Assembly: GCA_963811225.1 (NCBI GenBank)
Contig: CAWEQO010000001.1
Span: 62,001-126,000, forward strand
Length of the DNA: 64,000 nt
Direction: 5' to 3'
From: CAWEQO01 sp963811225
GTDB lineage: Bacteria > Chloroflexota > Anaerolineae > Anaerolineales > Anaerolineaceae
The first letter of the stretch is position 1, and each line of letters starts with the position of its first letter. The position numbers were made by a program, and so were the translations under genes. This document shows positions 26,515 through 33,567 of this stretch, one piece after another. Under the pieces are notes generated by a model. It worked only from the letters and a program-made list of their open reading frames with translations, ran no database searches and was not told the origin of the DNA.

Positions 26515-27066
26515 ATGGCGATCTCGTCTTCCCCTGCCCAACAAAAGCGCAGCTTCCCCGCGCTCGGTTCTAACCTGTACAAACTGATCACCGATCCCGA
26601 GTACAAGCGCGTCTTCCACGAGCGTGTGCGCCATGGCAACAAATGGATGGCCCTGTTCTACCGCATCGGCATCTTGCCCCTGTTCGGCATGAGCAAGAAC
26701 ATCATGCTGCTCACCACCCTCGGCCGCAAGAGCGGCAGTCGTCGTGACACGCCCATCGGCTTCTTCCGCATCGACGGCGTGATTCACGTCTTCACCGGTT
26801 GGGGTATGAACGCCGCCTGGTACCGCAACATCCAGGCACACCCGGGCGAGGTCTCCCTGCAGATCGGCCTGAAGCGCTTCCCCGTTACCGCCGAGACGGT
26901 CCAAGACCCACAAGCGGTGCAGCAGGCCCTGGAGAAGCTGGTGGCGCAAGACCCGCAAGGCGCTAAGATGCTGATGGGCTGGGACCCGAGTGCAGACCGT
27001 GCTGAAACGTCCGACTTTTCGATGATGGTCGAGAAGGTGCTGGTCGTGCGGTTCCATCCTGCCTGA
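26515..27066 (+). CDS. Deazaflavin (F420)-dependent nitroreductase-family protein
   Basis: A 183-residue protein of the deazaflavin-dependent nitroreductase (DUF385/Ddn-like) family, which uses reduced F420 to reduce quinones and related compounds. Family features are LLTTLGRKSGSRRDTPIGFF, where the Ser/Arg-rich loop binds the cofactor, GVIHVFTGWGMNAAWYRNI and HPGEVSLQIG. The ATG at 26515 is chosen because AAAGAGG is close upstream; the frame is open much earlier but that region holds the promoter. No F420 biosynthesis gene is in the window, so cofactor use is inferred from the family. Confidence 0.82.
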   Translation: MAISSSPAQQKRSFPALGSNLYKLITDPEYKRVFHERVRHGNKWMALFYRIGILPLFGMSKNIMLLTTLGRKSGSRRDTPIGFFRIDGVIHVFTGWGMNAAWYRNIQAHPGEVSLQIGLKRFPVTAETVQDPQAVQQALEKLVAQDPQGAKMLMGWDPSADRAETSDFSMMVEKVLVVRFHPA

Positions 27067-27107
27067 CCTCGCCAGGGGGCTCGGGCATCCTATTCTAAAA
27101 TTCACTG

Positions 27108-27141
27108 TATAATGGTAGGGATTTCTGTGAAGCTATTCACA
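27108..27141 (+). promoter_or_regulatory. -10 box and CRP/FNR-type operator before the GlpA-like operon
   Basis: A TATAAT (27108-27113) is followed by TGTGA-AGCTAT-TCACA (27126-27141), an exact match to the CRP consensus TGTGA-N6-TCACA. At about +5 to +20 it would repress rather than activate. Confidence 0.55.
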
Positions 27142-27158
27142 ATCCCCCGGAGGATCTT

Positions 27159-28643
27159 TTGCCCGAACAATTTGACGTAATCATCATCGGCGGAGGGATC
27201 GTCGGGGCCATGGTAGCCCGCTTTCTCTCTCGCTACCAGCTCGACATCCTTCTGATCGAAAAAGAAGCCGACATCGGCATGGGCACCAGCTCGGCAAATT
27301 CGGCCATCGTCCACGCCGGTTACGATCCCCTGCCTGGCACGCTCAAGGCCAAAATGAACGTGGCCGCCAACCCCATGTGGGACTCGCTCTCAGGTGAATT
27401 GGGCTTCCCCTTCGAACGCCGCGGCGACTACGTGGTCGCTGTCGGCCTGGAGGAGCTGCCCGCTCTAGAGCAGTTGCTGGAGCAAGGCCGTCGAAACGGC
27501 GTGCCCGGCATGCACATCATCTCGGCCGACGAGATGCGCCGCCGTGAGCCCAACATCAATCCTGCTGTCAGCGGCGCGCTGTGGGCCCCCACCGGCGGCA
27601 TCACCGATCCCTTCCAGGCCACCGTCGCCGCCGCTGAGAACGCCGTCCAGAACGGCGTCAAGGTGCTGCTCGGCGTGGCCTTCCAAGACTTCATCCTGGA
27701 CGGCACGCGTATCCAGGGTATCCGCACCAGCCGCGGCGACTTCGGCTGCCGCTGGGTGGTCAACGCCGCCGGTTTGCACGCCGACGACGTGATGCACTGC
27801 GCCGGAGTGCGCCCTGAGTTCGATATCGTGCCGCGCAAGGGCGAGTACTTCATCCTCGACCGCGCTGAAATCGCCATCAATAACTGCCTGTTCCCGGTTC
27901 CGAATGCAGCCGGCAAGGGTATCCTGGTCTCGGCGACGCTGCACGGCAACACCATCGTCGGCCCGAACGCGCACGTGCTGGATGATAAAGAGGACAAATC
28001 CGCCACGCCCACAGGGTTGACGGAGACCTGGCAGGGCGCCCACAAGCTGATCCCCGGCCTGAACACTCGTCACATTATCGCCCTGTTTGCCGGGCTGCGG
28101 GCTTATGGCAATGCCCCTACGCAAGACCCATCCGTCGATTACGCTCACGATTTCATTATTGAGGTACCGGATGAGGTCCAGGGACTGGTCAACCTGGGTG
28201 GGATTGAATCGCCCGGGCTGACGTCTGCCCCCGCCATCGCTTGCCGGGTGGTCGATCTGCTCAAAGAGGCCGGCGAGCCCCTGCAGGAGAAGCCCGATTG
28301 GCAGCCCATCCGCTCGCCGCGGCCCCGCTTCCGCCATATGGGCCACGCCGAGCGCGCCCGCTTGATCGCCGAGAACCCCAGCTATGGCCGCGTGGTCTGC
28401 CGCTGCGAGATGGTCACCGAGGGCGAAATCCTGGCCGAGATCCATGCGCCCATCCCTGCCCACAACTACGACGCCATCAAGCGCCGCACCTGGCTTGGCA
28501 CCGGTCGCTGCCTCGGCTCGTTCGATATGCCGCGCGTCGTCGATATCCTGGCCCGCGAGCTCAACGTCGACCCCACGACCATCACCAAGAAGGGCCCGGG
28601 CTCCGAGTTCCTGGTCCGCCGCACTAAGCAGGTGGAGGAGTAA
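27159..28643 (+). CDS. GlpA-like FAD-dependent oxidoreductase with BFD-type C-terminal domain
   Basis: A 494-residue flavoprotein related to anaerobic glycerol-3-phosphate dehydrogenase subunit A and L-2-hydroxyglutarate oxidases. The FAD loop is VIIIGGGIVGAMVARFLSRY; GTSSANSAIVHAGYD and GGIESPGLTSAPAIA complete the DAO fold. The C-terminal domain (about 415-470) is BFD-like: VCRCEMVTEGEI, then RTWLGTGRCLGSFD. The fourth cysteine of the usual GRCxGxxC motif is aspartate here, so the cluster may be altered or absent. The start is TTG at 27159 after CCGGAGG. It is cotranscribed with the next flavoprotein and DUF1667 gene; the substrate, perhaps glycerol 3-phosphate, is inferred. Confidence 0.85.
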   Translation: MPEQFDVIIIGGGIVGAMVARFLSRYQLDILLIEKEADIGMGTSSANSAIVHAGYDPLPGTLKAKMNVAANPMWDSLSGELGFPFERRGDYVVAVGLEELPALEQLLEQGRRNGVPGMHIISADEMRRREPNINPAVSGALWAPTGGITDPFQATVAAAENAVQNGVKVLLGVAFQDFILDGTRIQGIRTSRGDFGCRWVVNAAGLHADDVMHCAGVRPEFDIVPRKGEYFILDRAEIAINNCLFPVPNAAGKGILVSATLHGNTIVGPNAHVLDDKEDKSATPTGLTETWQGAHKLIPGLNTRHIIALFAGLRAYGNAPTQDPSVDYAHDFIIEVPDEVQGLVNLGGIESPGLTSAPAIACRVVDLLKEAGEPLQEKPDWQPIRSPRPRFRHMGHAERARLIAENPSYGRVVCRCEMVTEGEILAEIHAPIPAHNYDAIKRRTWLGTGRCLGSFDMPRVVDILARELNVDPTTITKKGPGSEFLVRRTKQVEE

Positions 28644-28644
28644 C

Positions 28645-29922
28645 ATGCCGCGCAAAGACAAATACGACGTGATCGTGATCGGCAGCGGCCCTGGTGGGCT
28701 GGCTGCCGCCATCGCAGCCAAGCAAAACGGCGCGGGCGACGTGCTCATTATCGAGCGCGACGTGGAGCTGGGCGGCATCCTGCTGCAGTGCATCCACAAC
28801 GGCTTCGGGCTGGAGACCTTCAAGGAAGACCTGCCCGGTCCTAGCTATGCGCAGCGCTTCATCGACCAGGCCCTCGGCCTCGGCATCGAGGTTCTGCTCG
28901 ACACCATGGTCCTCGATATCACCCCCCAGCGCCGCATCTTCGCCAGCAGCCAGACCTATGGCTTCATCGATCTGCAAGCCCGGGCCATCGTGCTGGCCAT
29001 GGGCTGCCGCGAGCGCACCCGCGCCCAGGTGCGCCTGCCCGGCACCCGCCCGTCCGGCGTCTATACCGCCGGGACTGCCCAGCGCTGGGTCAACGTGGAG
29101 GGCTATATGCCCGGTAAGCGCTTCGTCATCCTCGGCTCTGGCGACATCGGCATGATCATGGCCCGCCGCCTGACGCTCGAAGGCGCTCAGGTCGAGCGCG
29201 TGCTGGAAGTCATGCCCTACCTGACCGGTCTCACCCGCAACTACGTCCAGTGCTTGCTGGATTACGACATCCCCCTGCAGCTGCGGCACACCGTCCACCG
29301 CATCCTCGGTAAGGATCGCGTCGAGGCGATCGAGTCGGTGCAGGTCGACGACAAGTGGAACCCCATCCCCGGCACCGCAGAGGTCATCCCCTGCGACACG
29401 CTGCTGCTGTCGGTCGGGCTGATCCCCGAGAACGAGCTGTCCCGCCAGGCAGGCGTCAAGCTCGATCCGCTGACCGGTGGTCCCGTGGTGGATGACACCT
29501 TCCACACCAGCGTGCCCGGCATCTTCGCTGCCGGCAACGTGGTCCACGTATACGATCTGGTGGATTGGGTTACTGAGGCAGGCTTCTCCGCCGGAAAACA
29601 CGCCGCCCGCTTCGCCGCAGTCGAGCTCAGCCGCGAGATACGCCACATCCCACTGAAGGCGGGCGAAAACGTGCGCTACGTGGTGCCGCACGAGCTGTAC
29701 AAAGACAGCCTGACCGAAGGCGACGTACGCCTGCAGCTGCGTGTCAGCCAACCCATCGAGGATCCGGTCTGGGTGGAAGTGCGTTCGGGCAATCACCTGG
29801 TCAACCGCAAGGCAGAGCGCTACGCCCGCCCTGGCGAGATGATCACTGTCACGCTCTCGCCGCACCATTTCGACGACATCGACCACGCCGACAGCCTCAC
29901 CGTGGCGGTCGTAAAGCGTTAA
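28645..29922 (+). CDS. FAD/NAD(P)-dependent oxidoreductase, partner of the GlpA-like protein
   Basis: A 425-residue pyridine-nucleotide-disulfide-type flavoprotein. VIVIGSGPGGLAAAIAA binds FAD, GKRFVILGSGDIGMIMARRL binds NAD(P), and VPGIFAAGNVVHVYD is the second FAD motif. No redox-active CxxC is visible near the flavin (GGILLQCIHNGFG has one Cys). The start ATG at 28645 overlaps the stop region of the preceding gene and follows GGAGG. In organisms with this three-gene arrangement it is thought to pass electrons between the GlpA-like enzyme and NAD(P)H; that is inference from context. Confidence 0.86.
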   Translation: MPRKDKYDVIVIGSGPGGLAAAIAAKQNGAGDVLIIERDVELGGILLQCIHNGFGLETFKEDLPGPSYAQRFIDQALGLGIEVLLDTMVLDITPQRRIFASSQTYGFIDLQARAIVLAMGCRERTRAQVRLPGTRPSGVYTAGTAQRWVNVEGYMPGKRFVILGSGDIGMIMARRLTLEGAQVERVLEVMPYLTGLTRNYVQCLLDYDIPLQLRHTVHRILGKDRVEAIESVQVDDKWNPIPGTAEVIPCDTLLLSVGLIPENELSRQAGVKLDPLTGGPVVDDTFHTSVPGIFAAGNVVHVYDLVDWVTEAGFSAGKHAARFAAVELSREIRHIPLKAGENVRYVVPHELYKDSLTEGDVRLQLRVSQPIEDPVWVEVRSGNHLVNRKAERYARPGEMITVTLSPHHFDDIDHADSLTVAVVKR

Positions 29923-29927
29923 AGTTT

Positions 29928-29976
29928 CCCGCTCGTTCATCCAAGCCGACAAAGTCAACATGGATGAACGAGCGGG
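29928..29976 (+). repeat. 16-bp inverted repeat inside the operon
   Basis: Arms 29928-29943 and 29961-29976 match perfectly around a 17-base loop, between the flavoprotein stop and the DUF1667 ribosome site. With no T-run it may tune translation or mRNA stability rather than terminate. Confidence 0.7.
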
Positions 29977-29993
29977 GCGCTTCGGAGGAACTT

Positions 29994-30401
29994 ATGGTAG
30001 AAACCGAAAAGATTATCTGCATCACTTGCCCAAAAGGCTGCACCCTCGAGGTGACTCGCGAGGGGCAGACCGTGTTGAAGGTAGACGGCAGCGGCTGTAA
30101 GCGCGGCGCAAAATACGTGCAGGAAGAACTGAGCGATCCGCGCCGCATGATCGCCTCCACTGTGCGAGTCGCAGGTGGGCTGCATCCCCTGCTGCCGGTC
30201 TATACCGCCGCCCCCTTTCCTAAGCCGCGCATCCGCGAGCTGCTCACCGCCCTGCGTGAGGTCGAGGTCGAAGCCCCGGTTGAAATGGGTGCGGTTGTGC
30301 TGGAAAACGCCCTGGGCACCGGGATTGATGTTGTCGCCAGCAAGACTGTTTACCCCCCAAATCACCCCAAAAATCGACCCGAATCACCATTCCTCGCTTG
30401 A
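29994..30401 (+). CDS. DUF1667 protein
   Basis: A 135-residue protein of the DUF1667 family. Three conserved Cys are near the N-terminus (ICITCPKGC), with a fourth in GSGCKRGAKY, suggesting an iron-sulfur or zinc site. DUF1667 genes regularly follow GlpA-like and FAD oxidoreductase genes, as here, so it is probably the third component of that redox complex. The ATG at 29994 after GGAGG is preferred to an upstream in-frame ATG at 29964 that lies in the hairpin. The tail KNRPESPFLA overlaps the next promoter. Confidence 0.83.
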   Translation: MVETEKIICITCPKGCTLEVTREGQTVLKVDGSGCKRGAKYVQEELSDPRRMIASTVRVAGGLHPLLPVYTAAPFPKPRIRELLTALREVEVEAPVEMGAVVLENALGTGIDVVASKTVYPPNHPKNRPESPFLA

Positions 30402-30427
30402 CACGCGCCTCCAGTTTGGGGGATAAT
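30398..30427 (+). promoter_or_regulatory. Promoter of the CBS-domain gene pair
   Basis: TTGACA (30398-30403) overlaps the stop codon of the DUF1667 gene; an 18-base spacer leads to GATAAT (30422-30427). The leader (30428-30525) has AT-rich GATAATTATC and then a GC-rich hairpin-forming part. Confidence 0.6.
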
Positions 30428-30525
30428 AAAAAAAGATAATTATCATCTAATTATATAACTGTTGGGGCGGCGCCACCGCCTCGGCGGCAGCGGATACGAA
30501 TCCGGGGTGAAGCGAGGAGGGACGC

Positions 30526-30966
30526 ATGGCTTATGTAAAGAACATCATCGAGAAGAAGGGCAGCCAGGTCTGGTCGGTGGGGCCGGACGCAAAGGTGCAG
30601 GAGGCGCTGACCTTGATGGCCGAGAAACACGTCGGCGCAGTGCTGGTGGTCGAGGGGGATAACATCGCCGGCATCTTCTCCGAGCGCGATTATGCTCGCC
30701 GCACCGCCGCTGTCCGCGATGTCTGCCTCGGCCAGCCGGTCCGCGAGCTGATGAGTCACCCGGTATTCTACGTCCAGCCTGAGCAAACTGTGGACGAGTG
30801 CATGCGCCTGATGACGGCCAAGCACTTCCGCCATTTGCCCGTGCTGGAAAACGAACAGCTGGTCGGGATGATCTCGATCGGCGATGTGGTCAAATCGCTG
30901 ATCCAGGAAAAGGAGCTGACCATTCGCGGTCTGGAGCATTACATCAACGGCCGGCAGGTAATGTAA
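30526..30966 (+). CDS. CBS-pair protein, copy 1
   Basis: A 146-residue protein made of two CBS motifs (about 10-65 and 78-135). Typical strings are EALTLMAEKHVGAVLVVEGD, GIFSERDYARR and HFRHLPVLENEQLVGMISIG. CBS pairs (Bateman modules) bind AMP, ATP or SAM and usually regulate a partner. There is no enzymatic domain. The ATG follows GAGGAGG. The next gene is a close paralogue starting 18 bases later, so this is a recent or maintained tandem duplication. Confidence 0.88.
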   Translation: MAYVKNIIEKKGSQVWSVGPDAKVQEALTLMAEKHVGAVLVVEGDNIAGIFSERDYARRTAAVRDVCLGQPVRELMSHPVFYVQPEQTVDECMRLMTAKHFRHLPVLENEQLVGMISIGDVVKSLIQEKELTIRGLEHYINGRQVM

Positions 30967-30983
30967 AGGTTAAAGAGGTAAAG

Positions 30984-31421
30984 ATGACAACGGTTAAAGA
31001 TGTATTGGGGAAAAAAGGCGACCGGGTCTGGTATGTCACGTCCAGCACGACCATTCAAGACGCGCTCAAATTGATGGCCGAGAAGAACATTGGCGCGGTG
31101 CCGGTGATCGACGGCGGCCAAATTGTCGGTATCTTTTCCGAGCGAGATTGGGTGCGCAAGGCCATCAAGGCCAACAACGAGACTTTTGACGAGCCGGTGC
31201 GCCAGGTGATGACCTCTCCGGTCTATTACGTCACGCCCGATCAAAGCATGGAAGAATGCATGTCTCTCATGACAAACCGCCATTTTCGCCACATCCCGGT
31301 CATGGAAAATGATGAATTAGTGGGGCTGATCTCGATTGGGGACGTGGTCAAGCAGATCATCGTCGAGAAAGAGGAAGAAATCAGCAGCCTGGAAGACTAC
31401 ATTTGGGTTCACATGATCTAA
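30984..31421 (+). CDS. CBS-pair protein, copy 2
   Basis: A 145-residue paralogue of the preceding protein: VKDVLGKKGDRVWYVTSSTT, KLMAEKNIGAVPVIDGGQIV, GIFSERDWVRK and HFRHIPVMENDELVGLISIG align throughout. The ATG at 30984 follows AAAGAGG; the frame is open upstream but that stretch is inside the first copy. The two copies may form a heterodimer. Which ligand or partner they control is not visible. A terminator follows the stop. Confidence 0.87.
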   Translation: MTTVKDVLGKKGDRVWYVTSSTTIQDALKLMAEKNIGAVPVIDGGQIVGIFSERDWVRKAIKANNETFDEPVRQVMTSPVYYVTPDQSMEECMSLMTNRHFRHIPVMENDELVGLISIGDVVKQIIVEKEEEISSLEDYIWVHMI

Positions 31422-31448
31422 TGGTAAGGGGAAATGCAGGCTGGAGAA

Positions 31449-31490
31449 AGAGCGGAGACGGTGGGTACCCTGTCTGCGCTCTTTTGTGTA
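31449..31490 (+). terminator. Terminator of the CBS pair
   Basis: AGAGCGGAGAC...GTCTGCGCTCT, centred on GGGTACCC, forms a long stem with three mismatches, ending in CTTTTGTG. Confidence 0.7.
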
Positions 31491-31509
31491 GATTCAGCCC
31501 CACCACTCC

Positions 31510-31562
31510 CAATTCAAGATGCGCCCCCAACGTGGCAAAATCTTGAATTGTGGGTTTATAAT
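31510..31562 (+). promoter_or_regulatory. Inverted repeat and -10 box upstream of the UDP-glucose dehydrogenase gene
   Basis: CAATTCAAGAT (31510-31520) and ATCTTGAATTG (31540-31550) are 11-bp inverted copies, and TATAAT lies at 31557-31562. The repeat brackets the -35 position, so it could be an operator. The rest of the 215-base gap holds only the terminator and a ribosome site. Confidence 0.45.
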
Positions 31563-31636
31563 GTGTGTTACCGGCGAACCTTCAACATGCAGGGGGATTA
31601 GCCGAATATTACGGATTATGAACCGGAGGAATTGGA

Positions 31637-33016
31637 ATGGCTAACATTCTATGCATCGGCGCTGGCTACGTAGGGGGTCCTACCATGGCCGTGATCGCCA
31701 AGAACTGCCCGCACCATCGCGTGACCGTCGTGGACATCAATGAAGCGAAAATTGCCGCCTGGCAGTCAGACCGGCTCCCGATTTACGAGCCCGGCCTGGA
31801 TGAAGTTGTTCGCTGCGCCCGCGACCGGAATCTTTTCTTCTCGACGGAAATCGATCGCAATATTGCTGAAGCTGACATCATCTTCGTTAGCGTTAACACG
31901 CCCACCAAGAGCTTCGGCCAGGGAGCCGGTAAAGCCGCCGACCTGCAGTACTGGGAAAAAACTGCCCGTCAGATCCTGCAAAACTCAACCACCTCGAAGA
32001 TCGTGGTCGAGAAGAGCACCCTGCCCGTGCGCACTGCCGAAGCCATGGAGCGCATCCTCAACTCCAATGGCCAGGGACTGCACTTCGATGTGATCTCTAA
32101 CCCGGAATTCCTGGCTGAAGGCACGGCCATCTCCGATATGGAGAACCCCGAGCGCGTGCTGATCGGAGGCCGCGGCACGGCGTCTGGACAAAAAGCCGTA
32201 CAGACTGTAGCCGACGTGTATGCCTCCTGGGTGCCGCGCGAGCGGATCGTGACCGCCAACCTTTGGTCGAGTGAGCTGTCGAAGCTGGTGGCGAATGCCT
32301 TCCTGGCTCAGCGCGTCTCTTCGATCAACGCCATCTCGGCCCTGTGTGAGAAAACCGAAGCCGACGTTTCCGAAGTGGCGCGTGCCATCGGGCTGGACAG
32401 CCGCATCGGTTCACGCTTCCTCAAGGCCAGCATCGGTTTTGGCGGCTCGTGCTTCCGCAAGGACATCCTCAACCTGGTCTACCTGTGCGAACACTACGGG
32501 CTGTTCGAAGTAGCCGAGTACTGGGAGCAGGTCATCAAGATGAACGAGTATCAAGAAGCCCGCTTCGTCTCCAACATGATCTCGGCCATGTTCAATACGG
32601 TAGCCGGCAAGCGCATTGCTCTGTTCGGCGCAGCTTTCAAGGCCGATACCGGCGATACGCGCGAATCACCGGCCCTGGCGGTTGCCCGCGGCCTGCTCGA
32701 AGAGCATGCCGACCTGGTGATCACCGACCCGTATGCCATCGACAACGCGCGCATTGACCTGGGGAGCTCCGCCGAGAAAGTCACCTTCGAGGAGGATCCC
32801 TACGCCGCCGCCAAAGACGCTCATGCCGTCGCGATCTTAACCGAGTGGTCTTCCTACCGCGACCTGGATTACGAAGCGATCTACAAGTCGATGGCCAAGC
32901 CGGCCTTCATCTTTGATGGCCGCAACATCCTTGACCATTTCAAGCTGTACGAGATTGGCTTCAACGTGTACCCCATCGGCAAGCCGCCGCTGGTGCACTT
33001 CGCGAACGGGCATTAG
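31637..33016 (+). CDS. ugd: UDP-glucose 6-dehydrogenase
   Basis: A 459-residue enzyme that oxidises UDP-glucose twice with NAD+ to UDP-glucuronate for surface polysaccharides. The N-terminal Rossmann motif is ILCIGAGYVGGPTMAVIA; SNPEFLAEGTA and FGGSCFRKDILNLVYLCE hold the substrate loop and the catalytic Cys272. The C-terminal domain has AFKADTGDTRESPAL. The GSCFRKDILNLVYLCEHYGL string and length resemble the animal/plant type of the enzyme more than the short enterobacterial type. The ATG follows GGAGG. Its stop is 10 bases before a 26-bp hairpin shared with the convergent peroxiredoxin gene. Confidence 0.93.
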   Translation: MANILCIGAGYVGGPTMAVIAKNCPHHRVTVVDINEAKIAAWQSDRLPIYEPGLDEVVRCARDRNLFFSTEIDRNIAEADIIFVSVNTPTKSFGQGAGKAADLQYWEKTARQILQNSTTSKIVVEKSTLPVRTAEAMERILNSNGQGLHFDVISNPEFLAEGTAISDMENPERVLIGGRGTASGQKAVQTVADVYASWVPRERIVTANLWSSELSKLVANAFLAQRVSSINAISALCEKTEADVSEVARAIGLDSRIGSRFLKASIGFGGSCFRKDILNLVYLCEHYGLFEVAEYWEQVIKMNEYQEARFVSNMISAMFNTVAGKRIALFGAAFKADTGDTRESPALAVARGLLEEHADLVITDPYAIDNARIDLGSSAEKVTFEEDPYAAAKDAHAVAILTEWSSYRDLDYEAIYKSMAKPAFIFDGRNILDHFKLYEIGFNVYPIGKPPLVHFANGH

Positions 33017-33025
33017 TTGGCCCAA

Positions 33026-33082
33026 GAGTAGAAAACAGCGAACGGAGAGCAATACCTGCTCTCCGTTCGCTGTTTTCTACTC
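33026..33082. terminator. 26-bp perfect hairpin overlapping the peroxiredoxin stop codon
   Basis: Arms 33026-33051 and 33057-33082 are exact complements with a 5-base loop. The right arm contains the last sense codon and the TAG stop (33077-33079) of the minus-strand gene. It lies between convergent genes and probably terminates both. Confidence 0.88.
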
Positions 33083-33550
33083 CCTTTCACGCAGCCGGTC
33101 AATGACTGCAAACAACTCCTCATTCGGCGGGATGTCCGACATCGAATCGCCGTAGTGAGCATAGCGGATTATCCCCTCACCGTCGATCACGAACACTGCC
33201 GGCATGCGCCCCAGCTTGAACAGGTTCACCTCCTGGTCGTACTGGTCAGCCACCCGCGAGCGCAAGTCGGGCATACCAATGAAGGGCAGATCGTTCTCCT
33301 GCCAGTAGTTCTTGAAAGCGTTCGGCCCGTCCGGCCCAATGACCAGGATCTCCACGCCCCGGCGCTTGAATTCCTCGTAGTCCTGGCGCAACTGCGCCAG
33401 ATGCGCGCGGCAGTATGGTCATATAAACCCCCGCGCCATCACAAGCACTACCGGCCCGCCGCGATAATCCGACAGCCGGATGGTGTTCCCCTGCGTGTCC
33501 TTCATTTCGAACGCCGGGGCCTGCACCCCTTGTAACAATTGTTTTGCCAT
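33077..33550 (-). CDS. Probable selenocysteine-containing peroxiredoxin-like protein
   Basis: Reading through an in-frame TGA at 33421-33419 gives a continuous 157-residue AhpC/TSA-like redoxin. The N-terminal part ends VLVMARGFI, the TGA is codon 44, and the frame continues PYCRAHLAQL with no other stop to 33077. Related proteins have WCPYCRxxL at this point, so the TGA sits exactly at the catalytic Cys, giving UPYC. A hairpin 25 bases after the TGA fits a bacterial SECIS element. The remaining features, ILVIGPDGPNAF and GRMPAVFVIDGEGIIRYAHY, are normal thioredoxin-fold segments. The ATG at 33550 has GGGAGA upstream. The hydrolase gene ends 17 bases before. Without Sec decoding it would be a pseudogene. 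Confidence 0.8.
33383..33400 (-). promoter_or_regulatory. Candidate bacterial SECIS hairpin
   Basis: On the minus strand CTGGCGC-AGTT-GCGCCAG forms a 7-bp stem (33400-33394 with 33389-33383) with loop AGUU. The loop starts 25 bases after the UGA, within the spacing known for bacterial SECIS elements, and has the expected G and U in the loop. Confidence 0.65.
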
Positions 33551-33567
33551 TGGTTCTCCCTCTCCCT

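Noticed and set aside
33383..33421. The UGA in the peroxiredoxin gene as a simple nonsense mutation
   Set aside because: The rest of the frame is intact, the codon sits exactly at the catalytic Cys, and a hairpin with the correct spacing and loop follows. Decay would not favour this position. It remains possible if no Sec machinery exists.
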